Shown: positions 14,408-23,774, counted from the stretch's first letter. The stretch: 44,590 nucleotides of DNA from Hyphomicrobiales bacterium (GCA_026400535.1 JAPLOU010000064.1:1-44590); one strand, 5' to 3'. Program-made: numbers and translations. Notes: a model not told the origin generated them from the letters alone.

Positions 14408-15772
14408 TCAGACAAGAGCTTTCAGAAACGTCACGACGATCCCGGCTGTACCGAGCCACAGCACCGTCTCGATCACCCCGCGGTGAAGCCTGAACAGCAG
14501 CAGAGCCGCGCCGATGGCCAGGAGCAGGGCCGGCCAGTTCAGCGTCGCGATGACGGGCACCGGCGCCTGCAGCGGGCCCCAGTGCAGCACCTGCACCTGC
14601 CCGAACAGAACCCCGAGCGCGAACTTCAGCACCAGCGAGGCGATGACGCCTGCCACAGCGGCAGTGATCACCGACAGGGCGCCCGCGATCCAAGGATTGC
14701 TGCGCACGCGCTCCACGAACGGGCTGCCCGCGAAGATCCAGACAAAGGAGGGCGCAAATGTGACCCAGACCGCCATGACGGCCGAGAGCGAGGCCGTGAT
14801 CGCCGGCGAGAATGGCTGCGGCTGGCGCCAGCCGGCCAGGAAGGCGGCAAACTGGTTGACCAGAATGGTGGGGCCAGGCGTCGTTTCCGCCAGCCCCAGC
14901 CCGTCGATCATCTCGGCAGCGCTGACCCAGCCCTTGTCGTGCACGGCGGCGTCGGCCAGATAGGCCAGCACAGCATAGGCCCCGCCGAAGGTGATCAGCG
15001 CCAGTTTTGAAAAGAACAGGCCGACATCGACCAGAAGATGCGCCGGGCCAAGCGTCGCTGCGGCCAGCCCGACCGGAGCCCACCAGATCACGGTCCAGAC
15101 CAGCGCGGCCCTGAAAGCCGCGGCCGTCTGCCCCGGCGGCGCCGCCGCGCTCGCAAGGGTCTCGGCGCGCCGTCCAAGCCAGTCTGGCTTCAGGGCGCAG
15201 AACAGGGCCCCCACCACCGCCGCCGCCAGAATGACCACCGGAAAGCCGACATCAAGCAAGGCCAGGGCGGCAAAGCTGATGGCCGCCGCACCGAGCAGGA
15301 ACGGCGTCTTCAGCGCCCGCTTGCCGATCTTCAGCAGGGCCTCGATCACGATGGCGATCACGGCGGCCTTGATCCCGAAGAAGATGCCCTCGACCACGCC
15401 AAGGCCGCGCCCGAGCACATAAAGGAAACTGAGTGCCAGCATCACCAGCGCGCCGGGAATGACGAACAGCAGCCCCGCAATCACCCCGCCACGCACCCCG
15501 TGCAGGATGAAGCCGAGATAGGTGGCCAGTTGCTGCGCTTCGGGACCCGGCAGCAGCGTGCAGTAGTTCAGCGCATCAAGAAAACGGCGCTCCTCGACCC
15601 AGCGCTTCTCGTCGACGACCACACGGTGCAGCATCGCCACCTGGGCGGCGGCGCCACCAAACGACAGGCAGCCGATCTTGAACCAGACCGCCGTTGCCTC
15701 GCGCAGCGACGGCTTGATCAGGGGTGGGGTCACGGCCCCGGCCGCCGCCGGAGTTGCGGCAGGGCGGCTCAT
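14408..15772 (-). CDS. chrA: Chromate transporter, long-chain CHR family
   Basis: A 454-residue integral membrane protein with two homologous CHR halves. The first starts WFKIGCLSFGGAAAQVAMLH, with NYCTLLPGPEAQQLATYLGF. The second has FFSKLALITFGGAYAVLAYL and GLAETTPGPTILVNQFAAFL. The paired FGG and PGP motifs are the family signature. ChrA exports chromate from the cytoplasm in proton-linked fashion. Its start overlaps the stop of the rhodanese-ChrB gene by 4 bp. It is complete. Confidence 0.9.
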   Translation of the reverse strand: MSRPAATPAAAGAVTPPLIKPSLREATAVWFKIGCLSFGGAAAQVAMLHRVVVDEKRWVEERRFLDALNYCTLLPGPEAQQLATYLGFILHGVRGGVIAGLLFVIPGALVMLALSFLYVLGRGLGVVEGIFFGIKAAVIAIVIEALLKIGKRALKTPFLLGAAAISFAALALLDVGFPVVILAAAVVGALFCALKPDWLGRRAETLASAAAPPGQTAAAFRAALVWTVIWWAPVGLAAATLGPAHLLVDVGLFFSKLALITFGGAYAVLAYLADAAVHDKGWVSAAEMIDGLGLAETTPGPTILVNQFAAFLAGWRQPQPFSPAITASLSAVMAVWVTFAPSFVWIFAGSPFVERVRSNPWIAGALSVITAAVAGVIASLVLKFALGVLFGQVQVLHWGPLQAPVPVIATLNWPALLLAIGAALLLFRLHRGVIETVLWLGTAGIVVTFLKALV

Positions 15773-16617
15773 GACCAGACCGGGGCCGGCATCTGCCCGC
15801 CCGCCTTTCGTGCCGGCCAGTCGTGGGTTTCCGCCACGGCGTCAGCACACCAGCGGAACAGCGCGTCGTAGAGCGTCATCCCCGCCGCAAGCTGTTCGAG
15901 ATCATCGCTGAACAGGCGTGACAGGCCCAGCGACAGCGCCAGCAGCCCTGCTGCCTCCGGTTCGAGATCCAGCTTGCCTGTGTCCGCGCCGCGAACGATC
16001 CTGGCGAGCCGCAGAAGTGGTTCGGACGACAGCCCGAATTCCGAAAGCATCACGTCGAAGGTACACAATGCGCCGCGATGGTTCCAGACCTGGTCCTCGC
16101 CTTCAAGGTCGAAGGGTGTGGCGCCGAAGCGTTCAGCCACACCAAGGACTGCCGCCGGCGAGACGAACAGGAACACGGCCGCTGGGTCGACAAAGCGCCT
16201 GATCAGCCAGGGACAGGCGATCCGGTCGATCTTCGGCCGCGACCGCGTCACCCAGACGGTTGCGCCATCGGGGCCGGCAGGCGGCACACGCTCCGTGACG
16301 AGCATGGGAAGGCCGGCCCTGGCCCAGCCGAGCGCCCCGCCCTCGAGATACCGCGCGTCGCTGCCGCAATGGCGCAGCCAGGCCGCAACGCCCTCGCCGA
16401 GCTTGAGGCCCTTCTGGCAGATCACGACCGCCGCGCGGCCGGCCAGGGCCGGCCCCCACAGATGGACGTCCTGGTACGGCCGGCGGATGGCGCCGGGCAC
16501 CAGGCGCGGGTCGCAGGCAAAATCGGCGTCCGTGCAGACATCGATCAGCACGGGGCAATCAGGCCGACCGATCAGCCGCGAAAGCCGGTCGCAGGACACG
16601 GATAGGGTGGATGACAT
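15769..16617 (-). CDS. Rhodanese / ChrB C-terminal domain protein (chrB-like)
   Basis: A 282-residue two-domain protein. Residues 1-125 form a rhodanese-like domain (PVLIDVCTDADFACDPRLVP, GAIRRPYQDVHLWG and the loop VICQKGLKLG, with Cys in the active-site position). Residues 135-280 are the ChrB C-terminal domain (RSRPKIDRIACPWLIRRFVD, the HRGALCTFDVMLSEF segment). ChrB proteins sense chromate and aid resistance. The start MSSTLSVSCDRL at 16617 is chosen because the upstream extension has no domain content. Overlap with chrA shows a single chromate-resistance operon. Confidence 0.85.
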   Translation of the reverse strand: MSSTLSVSCDRLSRLIGRPDCPVLIDVCTDADFACDPRLVPGAIRRPYQDVHLWGPALAGRAAVVICQKGLKLGEGVAAWLRHCGSDARYLEGGALGWARAGLPMLVTERVPPAGPDGATVWVTRSRPKIDRIACPWLIRRFVDPAAVFLFVSPAAVLGVAERFGATPFDLEGEDQVWNHRGALCTFDVMLSEFGLSSEPLLRLARIVRGADTGKLDLEPEAAGLLALSLGLSRLFSDDLEQLAAGMTLYDALFRWCADAVAETHDWPARKAGGQMPAPVWS

Positions 16618-16858
16618 GGCAATGCGCCCTCGGTTCGGATTGAACAGGACGCGATGCTTGGGCTGTCGCCTGATGGGGCGATCGCAAACCCCATGGGCTT
16701 GGGTAACGGACAACCATGGAGCCTGTCAATTGACGCTGGAGCGCTGTTCAGGGTGCATGCTGGACGCCTTCTTGCAGTTGTGCCATGCGTTGAAGGACTA
16801 AGAGCGCACGCGGGTTGGTGTTACGCAAGGATGGGCAAAGGCCTCCAATGCCAGTTCC

Positions 16859-17776
16859 ATGGGTGACTTCTTGACCGCGCCATCGCAGGACGCCCAGCGC
16901 AAGGAACGCCTCACCGGCATAGCCCTGATGTGCGCGGCCCTCGCCATCTTTTCGGTGCTGGATGCGAGCGCCAAGTGGGCCTCGCAGTTCATGCATCCGC
17001 TGCAGAGCGTCTGGGCCCGCTACGCGGTCAGCGTCGTTTTGGTCGCGATCGTGCTCAATCCGCTGACGAAGCCCGGCGTGATGACGACGCGTGCGCCGAT
17101 GCTGCAGGCGGTGCGCTCGCTGATGCTGCTGCTGTCGACCGTGCTGAACTTCCTCGCCCTGCAATATCTCCAGCTGGTGGAGGTGATGACGATCATGTTC
17201 GCGACGCCGCTGCTGATCGCGCTGATTTCGGGGCCTTTCCTCGGCGAATGGCCCGGCCCGCGGCGCATGATCGCCATCGCGGTCGGGTTTGTCGGTGTGC
17301 TGGTCGTGATGCGGCCAGGCGCGGGGGGGCTGCACCCGGCCGCCTTCCTCTCGGCCGCCGGCGTGTTGTGCTATGCCTTCTACAACCTCACGACGCGCAA
17401 GCTCGCGCGCTTCGACAGCAGCGAAACCACGATGGTCTATTCAGGCGTGGCGGGCGTCGTGCTGATGACGCCGGTGATGTTCGTCCTGTGGACCACACCG
17501 GCCTCGCCGCTGGTCTGGGCCGTCATGCTCCTGATGGGAGCCTGCGGCGCCTTGGGCCACTGGCTGATCATCGGCGCCCACAGGCGGGCGCCGGCCTCCG
17601 TGCTGGCGCCCTTCATCTACACCCAGCTGATCTGGATGCTGGTTCTCGGCTGGCTGGTCTTCGGCCAGTGGCCGGACCGCTGGACCCTTGGCGGCGGCCT
17701 CGTGGTCGTCGCATCGGGCCTTTATCTGCTCTATCGCGAGCGCGTCCAGGGCGTTGTCTCAAACCAGGCGGCTTGA
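16859..17776 (+). CDS. EamA/DMT-family transporter
   Basis: A 305-residue protein with about ten hydrophobic helices arranged as two EamA repeats (first from ALMCAALAIFSVLDASAKWA, second from AAFLSAAGVLCYAFYNLTTR). The conserved Pro/Gly helix end LGEWPGPRRMIAIAVGFVGV and the matching FGQWPDRWTLGGGLVVVASG of repeat two are visible. DMT exporters move amino acids, drugs or metabolites; the substrate is unknown. It diverges from the chrBA operon with a 241-bp gap. No partner gene is evident. Confidence 0.85.
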   Translation: MGDFLTAPSQDAQRKERLTGIALMCAALAIFSVLDASAKWASQFMHPLQSVWARYAVSVVLVAIVLNPLTKPGVMTTRAPMLQAVRSLMLLLSTVLNFLALQYLQLVEVMTIMFATPLLIALISGPFLGEWPGPRRMIAIAVGFVGVLVVMRPGAGGLHPAAFLSAAGVLCYAFYNLTTRKLARFDSSETTMVYSGVAGVVLMTPVMFVLWTTPASPLVWAVMLLMGACGALGHWLIIGAHRRAPASVLAPFIYTQLIWMLVLGWLVFGQWPDRWTLGGGLVVVASGLYLLYRERVQGVVSNQAA

Positions 17777-17901
17777 TGCCTGATCAAGCATAGCCATCAA
17801 AAATGACCGAAATCGGCGATAAAAGGACACTTTCTTGCGAATTTTTTCGTACAGAGACCGAAATGCGGCGCAATTTTCAAAAAATCTCGCAGCCGATGAT
17901 T

Positions 17902-18025
17902 TTGACCTTGCATTTTGTGCGTCGCACTATAAATTGTGCATTGCGAGATGGCGACATCGCGCTGCCCTCCTTGGGCGTTTCCTCCCTAGACTTGGGCCGC
18001 ACCGTCAAACGTGCGGCCTTTTTTT
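17902..18025 (+). ncRNA. Candidate small RNA with CCUCC motifs and a strong terminator
   Basis: Between convergent protein genes, TTGACC (17902) and TATAAA (17928-17933) make a weak promoter, with a start expected near 17940. The roughly 85-nt product would contain a GATG-GCGA-CATC hairpin, the unpaired segment CCCTCCTTGGGCGTTTCCTC with CCUCC anti-Shine-Dalgarno motifs, and the terminator at 17995-18025. This pattern resembles the alphaproteobacterial CcsR/alpha-r14-type sRNAs that pair with ribosome-binding sites. I cannot name the family with certainty. Confidence 0.5.
17995..18025 (+). terminator. Rho-independent terminator
   Basis: GGCCGCAC (17995-18002), loop CGTCAAAC, GTGCGGCC (18011-18018), followed by seven T. 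It is one of the strongest terminators in the window. It ends the candidate sRNA and lies about 25 bp past the end of the opposing N-formylglutamate amidohydrolase gene. Confidence 0.9.
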
Positions 18026-18049
18026 GGCCCGCGCCCGACCGTTCGGCGA

Positions 18050-18964
18050 TCACTCGGCTGCGAGGGGGAAGGTCACCAGGCCGCTTGTCCAGGCGCTGAA
18101 CATCTCGGCCAGGCTGGTCCCCAGCGCGTCGCGCACGGCGCCGAAGTGCTCCAGCGGTTCGATCCGGCTCTCATCCATGTAAAGCCCGCGATTGACCTCG
18201 ATCTGCAGCGCGTGGACTTGCGTGCGCGGCTGGCCGTAATGTTCGGTGATGTAGCCTCCGGCATAGGGGCGGTTCCGGCTGACACTGAACCCGGCCTGAC
18301 GCAGCGCCGCCTCGGCAATCTCGATGACCTCGGGCGCAGCGCTGGTGCCGAAGCGGTCGCCCAGAATGATATCGGTCCGGCTTTCGCGGTCCCGGTCGAT
18401 CCCGACCGAGGGCATGGAATGCAGATCCACGAGCACGCAGACGCCGAAGCTCGTGCGCGTCCGCGCCACAAGTCCCCGCAAGGCGGCATGATAGGGTTTG
18501 TAGAGCGCCTCGATGCGCTGGGTCGCTTCGGCAGCCGGGATCCGGCGGGGGTAGATGTCCTGGCCATCGCCCACGACCCGCGGGATCGTGCCAAGCCCGC
18601 CGGCGACCCGCATCGACCGTGTGTTGACGAAAGGCGGCAGACGCCCCTCGAACATGCGCGGATCGAGTTCATAGGGCTCGCGGTTTGCGTCGAGATAGGC
18701 CCGCGGAAACTGCGCCACCAGCAGCGGAACGCCCAGGTGCGGGGCCATGCTGGCCAGAATGTCGACGAAGGCGTCCTCCGAGCGCCTGAGCGCCAGTTGC
18801 GACAGGCGCGCCTGCTCGATGAAGGCGCGGGGATACTGCCGCCCGGCATGGGGAACGCCGACCACGGCCGGGATGGCCTGCAGCAGGGGTTCGAGCACCC
18901 TGAAGGGTGCCACGATCCGGTCGACGATATCGATCTGGCAGGCCTCGGCAGGCAGCGAACGCAT
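18050..18964 (-). CDS. N-formylglutamate amidohydrolase family protein
   Basis: A 304-residue protein of the FGase family: AVVGVPHAGRQYPRAFIEQA near residue 35 (the PHxG metal site), PLLVAQFPRAYLDANREPYE, then VCVLVDLHSMPSVG with the second His, and HALQIEVNRGLYMDE. These zinc enzymes hydrolyse N-formylglutamate or related N-acyl amino acids. No hut genes are nearby. Its linkage to a CpdR-like gene and tRNA-Val is one I associate with many Rhizobiales chromosomes, so it marks core sequence rather than a catabolic operon. Confidence 0.85.
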   Translation of the reverse strand: MRSLPAEACQIDIVDRIVAPFRVLEPLLQAIPAVVGVPHAGRQYPRAFIEQARLSQLALRRSEDAFVDILASMAPHLGVPLLVAQFPRAYLDANREPYELDPRMFEGRLPPFVNTRSMRVAGGLGTIPRVVGDGQDIYPRRIPAAEATQRIEALYKPYHAALRGLVARTRTSFGVCVLVDLHSMPSVGIDRDRESRTDIILGDRFGTSAAPEVIEIAEAALRQAGFSVSRNRPYAGGYITEHYGQPRTQVHALQIEVNRGLYMDESRIEPLEHFGAVRDALGTSLAEMFSAWTSGLVTFPLAAE

Positions 18965-19169
18965 GGTCAGATCGAACCATGGCCTGCGCCTCTTGCCAAC
19001 CCTTGATCTGCAGCGTCAACCCGTGACAGCAGGCGCCAGGCGCAGCGGGCGAATGTCTTCAAGACAATCCAGCGAGGCAGACTGTTAATGAAGATGGAGT
19101 AACCATGGTAAGCGCCGTCGCCCTCCGCAGCGCCGACAGTCCACGAATGACACCGGGATACGCACCATC

Positions 19170-19532
19170 ATGACAAAGATCCTGCTTGCCGAAGACGATA
19201 ACGACATGCGCCGCTTCCTGGTGAAAGCCCTGCAGAATGCCGGCTATGACGTGGCCTCGTTCGACAACGGCCTGTCGGCCTACAACCGGTTGCGCGAGGA
19301 GCCTTTCGAGCTCCTGTTGACCGACATCGTCATGCCCGAGATGGACGGCATCGAACTTGCCCGCCGGGCCACCGAGCTCGACCCCGACATAAAGGTCATG
19401 TTCATCACCGGCTTTGCGGCCGTGGCCCTGAACCCCGATTCGCATGCGCCGAAGGACGCCAAGGTCCTGTCAAAGCCGTTCCACCTGCGCGAGCTCGTCA
19501 GCGAGGTCGAGAAGATGATCAAGGCAGCCTGA
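19170..19532 (+). CDS. cpdR: CpdR-like single-domain response regulator
   Basis: A 120-residue receiver domain with no output domain. Acidic pocket: KILLAEDDNDMRRFLVKALQ. Phospho-acceptor Asp: LLLTDIVMPEMDGIELARRA. Conserved Lys: VLSKPFHLRELV. In Caulobacter and rhizobia CpdR controls ClpXP proteolysis of cell-cycle proteins and is phosphorylated via the CckA-ChpT pathway. Length and segments fit CpdR, and the neighbourhood (N-formylglutamate amidohydrolase, tRNA-Val) is the one usually seen. The name is a homology call. Confidence 0.85.
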   Translation: MTKILLAEDDNDMRRFLVKALQNAGYDVASFDNGLSAYNRLREEPFELLLTDIVMPEMDGIELARRATELDPDIKVMFITGFAAVALNPDSHAPKDAKVLSKPFHLRELVSEVEKMIKAA

Positions 19533-19612
19533 GCATCGGCATCCAGGGGCCGGGCCAGCCGCCTCGCGGGCTTGGGATGCTCCTGTTGAACCGGTCGTCC
19601 GATCCGATCGCA

Positions 19613-19654
19613 CGAACACGCGATAAGGGACACGCGACAAGGGACACGCGACAA
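19613..19654. repeat. 14-bp tandem repeat upstream of tRNA-Val
   Basis: GGGACACGCGACAA occurs at 19627-19640 and 19641-19654, preceded by a degenerate copy (GAACACGCGATAA from about 19614). It ends 4 bp before the -35 box of the tRNA promoter. Function unknown. Confidence 0.6.
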
Positions 19655-19658
19655 AGGG

Positions 19659-19687
19659 TTGCGCGGGCCTGACTGATTGGCTATAGC
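19659..19687 (+). promoter_or_regulatory. Promoter of tRNA-Val
   Basis: TTGCGC (19659-19664) and TATAGC (19682-19687) are separated by 17 bp. The tRNA begins 40 bp after the -10 box. Confidence 0.55.
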
Positions 19688-19726
19688 CGCTTCACCGCAG
19701 CGGCGTCCGCGCCGCTTCCGAAGATC

Positions 19727-19801
<75 letters not shown>

Positions 19802-19835
19802 TTCGCTCAGACCAGTCGCCGGGCCCTGCCGCCAT

Positions 19836-20984
19836 TCACTCGGCGTGCGATCGTGCTGGGGCCGGTTTGGCCGCCTCCGCCGAAGGCACAGCTGTGCGGG
19901 CCCCGATTCGCAGCAGCGAGAAGATGCCCGACGCACAGACCATGACCAGGAAAATGCGGATGATGTGCATGCTCGCCACGAAGGCGACCTCGGCATGGAG
20001 TGCGAGCGCGATCAGGCTCATTTCCGCCAGGCCACCCGGCGAATAGGCCAGGATCAGCGTGGTCATCCGGTATCCGGCAAGCTGTGACACGATGACGGCG
20101 AACAGCCCGGTCCAGAAGATCAGGATCAGTGTCGAGCCGACGGAGAGCACCAGGATCCGCATCACCATGCGCGTGGCGGTTCCCGCAAAACGGCAGCCGA
20201 TAACGACCCCGAGCACCAGCTGCGCCGCGTTGACGATCTCGAAGGCAGGCTTGAAGTCGCTGAGGCCAAGGATGTGGACGGCAGCGCTGACCAGCATGGG
20301 GCCCAGCAGCGTCCGTGCCGGCAGCTTGAGCACGTAGCCGAGGACCACGCCGGCCAGCCCGCAGCCGATGAGCCAGAATTCCTGCACGAGCGGCGCATCG
20401 AACACCGAGACAGAGCCTGCGGCGCGGTTGAGCGAGACGCCTTCGAGCCACTGGATGGCGAAAGGGATCGTCATCACGATGAAGAGCAGCCGGGCGGCGT
20501 GGACGAGCGCGATCACACGGGTGTCGCCGCCACGCTCCTCGCCGAGTTCGATCATTTCGACAAGGCCGCCGGGCATGCCGGAGAAGAAGGCGGTCGTGGC
20601 GTCGTAGCCGCCCACCGTCCTGAAATAGAGGACCACGGTGAACCCGCACGCGATCATGAACGCCATCAGCCCGAGCAAGGCCGGCCACCAGGAAGGCCAT
20701 TGCGCCACGACCGCCGGCGAGAAGCCCGAACCGAGCAGAACGCCGATGATCGCTGACATCGGCGGGCGGATCACGGACGGGGCCGCCACCGGCAGCTTGA
20801 GCAAGGCCGCGGTGGTGCAGGCCATCATCGCGCCGAGCATGAAGGGCAATGGCAGGTTGAGCCGCTGGAACAGGAGGCCGGCGCCCAGCCCCAGCGACAG
20901 CGCCAGGGCAAATCTGCCGTAGGGGAACCGGCTGGAATGAAGAGAAGCGACGCCGCTGCGAACATCGTCAAGCAAGCCGTTCAA
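19836..20984 (-). CDS. AbrB-family membrane protein
   Basis: A 382-residue protein with ten or more hydrophobic helices in two similar halves, each with a PLPFMLGAM or ARTLLGPML type segment and a GMPGG/SPGG loop (TAFFSGMPGGLVEMIELGEE and AYSPGGLAEMSLIALALHAE). This is the AbrB membrane family (once named after ammonia monooxygenase), a group of probable transporters with no firmly known substrate. It converges on tRNA-Val. The N-terminus is soluble for about 20 residues. It appears complete. Confidence 0.8.
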   Translation of the reverse strand: MNGLLDDVRSGVASLHSSRFPYGRFALALSLGLGAGLLFQRLNLPLPFMLGAMMACTTAALLKLPVAAPSVIRPPMSAIIGVLLGSGFSPAVVAQWPSWWPALLGLMAFMIACGFTVVLYFRTVGGYDATTAFFSGMPGGLVEMIELGEERGGDTRVIALVHAARLLFIVMTIPFAIQWLEGVSLNRAAGSVSVFDAPLVQEFWLIGCGLAGVVLGYVLKLPARTLLGPMLVSAAVHILGLSDFKPAFEIVNAAQLVLGVVIGCRFAGTATRMVMRILVLSVGSTLILIFWTGLFAVIVSQLAGYRMTTLILAYSPGGLAEMSLIALALHAEVAFVASMHIIRIFLVMVCASGIFSLLRIGARTAVPSAEAAKPAPARSHAE

Positions 20985-21161
20985 GCGTCGGTTCCATCTG
21001 TTCGCGGCAACTGGCCTGTTTCAGCACAAAGCCGGTCTCCCGAAAAGGGAGCCGCCATGCGTTGCGCGATCGGGGGGCCCTGATTTGCGGGATGCGGCAG
21101 CCGGGCCGCATGCCTGTCCCATCCCCCCTGCCTGGCAACACATCCGGCAGTCGACTGCCGG

Positions 21162-21873
21162 TCAGCGGATCCTCCAGCCACCAGTCCACAGCCCAAGCTG
21201 GGCGCTTTCTGCAGTGCGCATCCCCTCCTGAAGGTCCGCGCGTGTTGGCGCGCCTGGCCTCAGCCAGCCTTGCCTGACCATCATCTGGCCAAGATCGCCG
21301 TCGCGCATCGTGCATGATGCCAGGAGCTGCTTGAGGTTCAGCATGCGCCTCGTCCGGCAGCTCAATTCGTTCCCTCGCAGCGGATTGGTCAGGACCGCAC
21401 GCGCCTGAAGCCCACAGGCGAACAGGCGGCGCTCCCGATCAAGGCAGACCCATCGCGGGCCGGACCGGTGACATCGGCACGGGTGAGCGCCCAGTTGCCC
21501 GATACGACGCTGTGCGGGTCGAGCACCTCATGGGGCGGCTTGACGGCAACGATCGCACCGGGTGCGACCACGGGCGCGGGCGGCGCTGTTTCAGTCAGCC
21601 GCGCCTCGGTCTTGCCGCCCTCCCCCGCATCCCGGCCGGGCGCTACCGCCTCGAAACGGTTAGCCTTAAGGCGCAAAGGTCCATGGCTGAGCTTGAGCTG
21701 CTGCCGGCCGGTCAACGTGGAGAGCTCGCTGCCCGTGCCCCGTGATGCTGCACAGTCACGACGCTGGCGGGCGCTGGACCCGGTGTTGGCCGGACAAACA
21801 GCATGGCCGCTGCAATCTTGCCGGCGCCGAGCCCAACCACCAGCACAAGCCATGCCTGTCCCCGCCGCACCAT
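21162..21873 (-). pseudogene. SNase-like (thermonuclease-type) gene with two frameshifts
   Basis: Three frames on the minus strand join into one protein. The first, from ATG 21873, has a membrane anchor (AWLVLVVGLGAGKIAAAMLF). The second carries LKLSHGPLRLKANRFEAVAP and SVVSGNWALTRADVTGPA. The third reads WVCLDRERRLFACGLQARAV, then LLASCTMRDGDLGQMMVRQG and AESAQLGLWTGGWRIR. The Cys-rich CLDRxxxLFACG part and the final GLW segment are typical of small secreted or anchored SNase-like proteins. Shifts lie near 21715-21760 and 21430-21450. Without them the length would be about 235 residues. Either a decayed gene or base-calling errors. Confidence 0.6.
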
Positions 21874-22166
21874 CTCCCCTGTGCCCTTGCATGTCACGGC
21901 CCGCAGGGCTGCGGCCGAGCCCGTCCGGCCTGTCGGCCCGGCCACCGCGGACGGTTGCCACCGAAGGCCGTGCCGCGCGCCACGCATCCTGAAACAGCAC
22001 GCCTCGAGCTGCAAACCGCCGCAATGGCAAGGGGATCTGGCGGGAAAAGCTGAGCCGGCGTCAGTTTATCGCGACTTGATGTCCGTCAATTTCCAGTGCA
22101 TCCATGCGCCGGCGGCAAGATGACACCATTGCAGCCCGCATTCCAACGTCAAGGACCGTAAATCAC

Positions 22167-23474
22167 ATGGCCCGCATTGTGATGGTTGGCTCAGGTTATG
22201 TCGGCTTGGTGTCCGGCGCCTGTTTCGCTGATTTCGGGCATGATGTGATCTGCACCGACAAGGATCCGCAGAAGATCGACCTTCTCAACCGTGGCGAGAT
22301 CCCCATCTTCGAGCCTGGCCTGAAGGAACTTGTCGCCAAGAACGTTGCGGCAGGCCGGTTGTCTTTCACCTTGAACCTGCCGGAGGCGGCCGCAGGCGCG
22401 GACGCGATCTTCATTGCCGTTGGCACGCCGTCGCGCCGCGGTGACGGCTTCGCTGATCTGACCTATGTCTATGCCGCCGCGCGCGACATCGCGCGTGAGC
22501 TGAATGAATATTGCGTCATCGTGACCAAGTCGACGGTTCCGGTCGGCACCGGCGACGAGGTCGAACGGGTCATGCGCGAGGCGCGCCCGGATGCGGACTT
22601 CGACGTCGTGTCCAATCCGGAATTCATGCGCGAGGGCGCGGCCATCCATGACTTCAAGCTGCCTGACCGCATCGTCGTGGGCGCCCATGGCGAGCGCGCG
22701 CAGGAGGTGATGCAGGACATCTACCGGCCGCTGTTCATCAACCGCTCGCCGATCCTGTTCACCGACCGGCGCACATCGGAGCTGATCAAGTACGCTGCGA
22801 ACGCCTTCCTGGCGACGAAGATCACCTTCATCAACGAAATGGCGGACCTGTGCGAGGCCGTTGGCGCCGATGTCCAGCTGGTGGCGCGCGGCATCGGCCT
22901 CGACAACCGGATCGGCAGCAAGTTCCTGCATGCGGGTCCCGGCTATGGCGGGTCATGCTTCCCGAAAGACACCCTGGCGCTGATCAAGACGGCCCAGGAC
23001 GCCGGAAGCCCGGTCAGGATCGTGGAGACGGTCGCTGCCGTAAACGAGCAGCGCAAGCGCGCCATGGCGCGCAAGATCATCCAGACCATGGGCGGCGACG
23101 TCCGCGGGCGCCGCGTCGCAGTGCTCGGCCTGACCTTCAAGGCCAATACGGACGACATGCGCGAGGCCCCCTCCATCCCGATCATCCAGGGCCTGCAGGA
23201 TCATGGTGCCGAGATCGCAGCCTATGATCCGGAAGGAGCCGAGCAGGCGAAACTCGTCCTCTCGGGCGTGACTTACGAATCCAGCCCCTACAACTGTGCC
23301 CGCAACGCCGACGCCCTCGTCATCGTGACGGAGTGGGAGCAGTTTCGCGCACTCGATCTGCGCCGCCTGAAGGAAGCGATGCGGACGCCCGTGCTGGTTG
23401 ACCTTCGCAACCTCTACCGTGCCGCGGACGCCCGCAAGCATGGTTTCACCTATGTCAGCATCGGACGTCGTTAG
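22167..23474 (+). CDS. UDP-glucose 6-dehydrogenase
   Basis: A 435-residue NAD-dependent sugar-nucleotide dehydrogenase. Rossmann motif: RIVMVGSGYVGLVSGACFAD. Central helix region: FLATKITFINEMADLCEAVG. Catalytic Cys: GPGYGGSCFPKDTLAL. C-terminal UDP-binding domain from VAVLGLTFKANTDDMREAPS. It oxidises UDP-glucose to UDP-glucuronate in two steps. The start MARIVMVGSGYVG is the family norm; the 21-residue upstream extension is dropped. First gene of the polysaccharide cluster, though 300 bp separate it from the next gene. Confidence 0.9.
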   Translation: MARIVMVGSGYVGLVSGACFADFGHDVICTDKDPQKIDLLNRGEIPIFEPGLKELVAKNVAAGRLSFTLNLPEAAAGADAIFIAVGTPSRRGDGFADLTYVYAAARDIARELNEYCVIVTKSTVPVGTGDEVERVMREARPDADFDVVSNPEFMREGAAIHDFKLPDRIVVGAHGERAQEVMQDIYRPLFINRSPILFTDRRTSELIKYAANAFLATKITFINEMADLCEAVGADVQLVARGIGLDNRIGSKFLHAGPGYGGSCFPKDTLALIKTAQDAGSPVRIVETVAAVNEQRKRAMARKIIQTMGGDVRGRRVAVLGLTFKANTDDMREAPSIPIIQGLQDHGAEIAAYDPEGAEQAKLVLSGVTYESSPYNCARNADALVIVTEWEQFRALDLRRLKEAMRTPVLVDLRNLYRAADARKHGFTYVSIGRR

Positions 23475-23774
23475 GCCACCGAGGCACTGCATTTCAGGCC
23501 TGCCGCGCCTGCAACATTGGGCAAAATGTTGTGATTGGCCCAAATCCGGTCAGCAGGGTTATTGACGAGATGAGCGACACAGTCGCAGGCGTGGTGTTGC
23601 TTTCGGTGCCTCCGTCCTTTGGGTGGCCCGGGCTGCCAGTCCCGTCAAATCCTGCATGCGCAGACCGCGCACTGTGCCGGCAGGCGCTTCGGGCAAGACA
23701 CCCGCGCCGGTCCGGGCCAGTCGGGACGCGCCGCAAGGGGGCGCTGGCCGCTGTCAATCTGAGGAGATCGCCTG
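23475..23774 (+). other. Intergenic stretch with an AACATT palindrome
   Basis: The 300 bp between the dehydrogenase and the aminotransferase contain AACATT-GGGCAA-AATGTT (23513-23530), overlapping a second inverted repeat (TTGGGC at 23517 with GCCCAA ending near 23543). There is no T run, so an operator is more likely than a terminator. No gene was recognised. A GAGGAG ribosome-binding site (23761-23766) serves the aminotransferase. Confidence 0.4.

Noticed and set aside
23513..23543. Terminator after the UDP-glucose dehydrogenase gene
   Set aside because: The inverted repeats are short, A/T-centred and not followed by a T run; an operator is more plausible.
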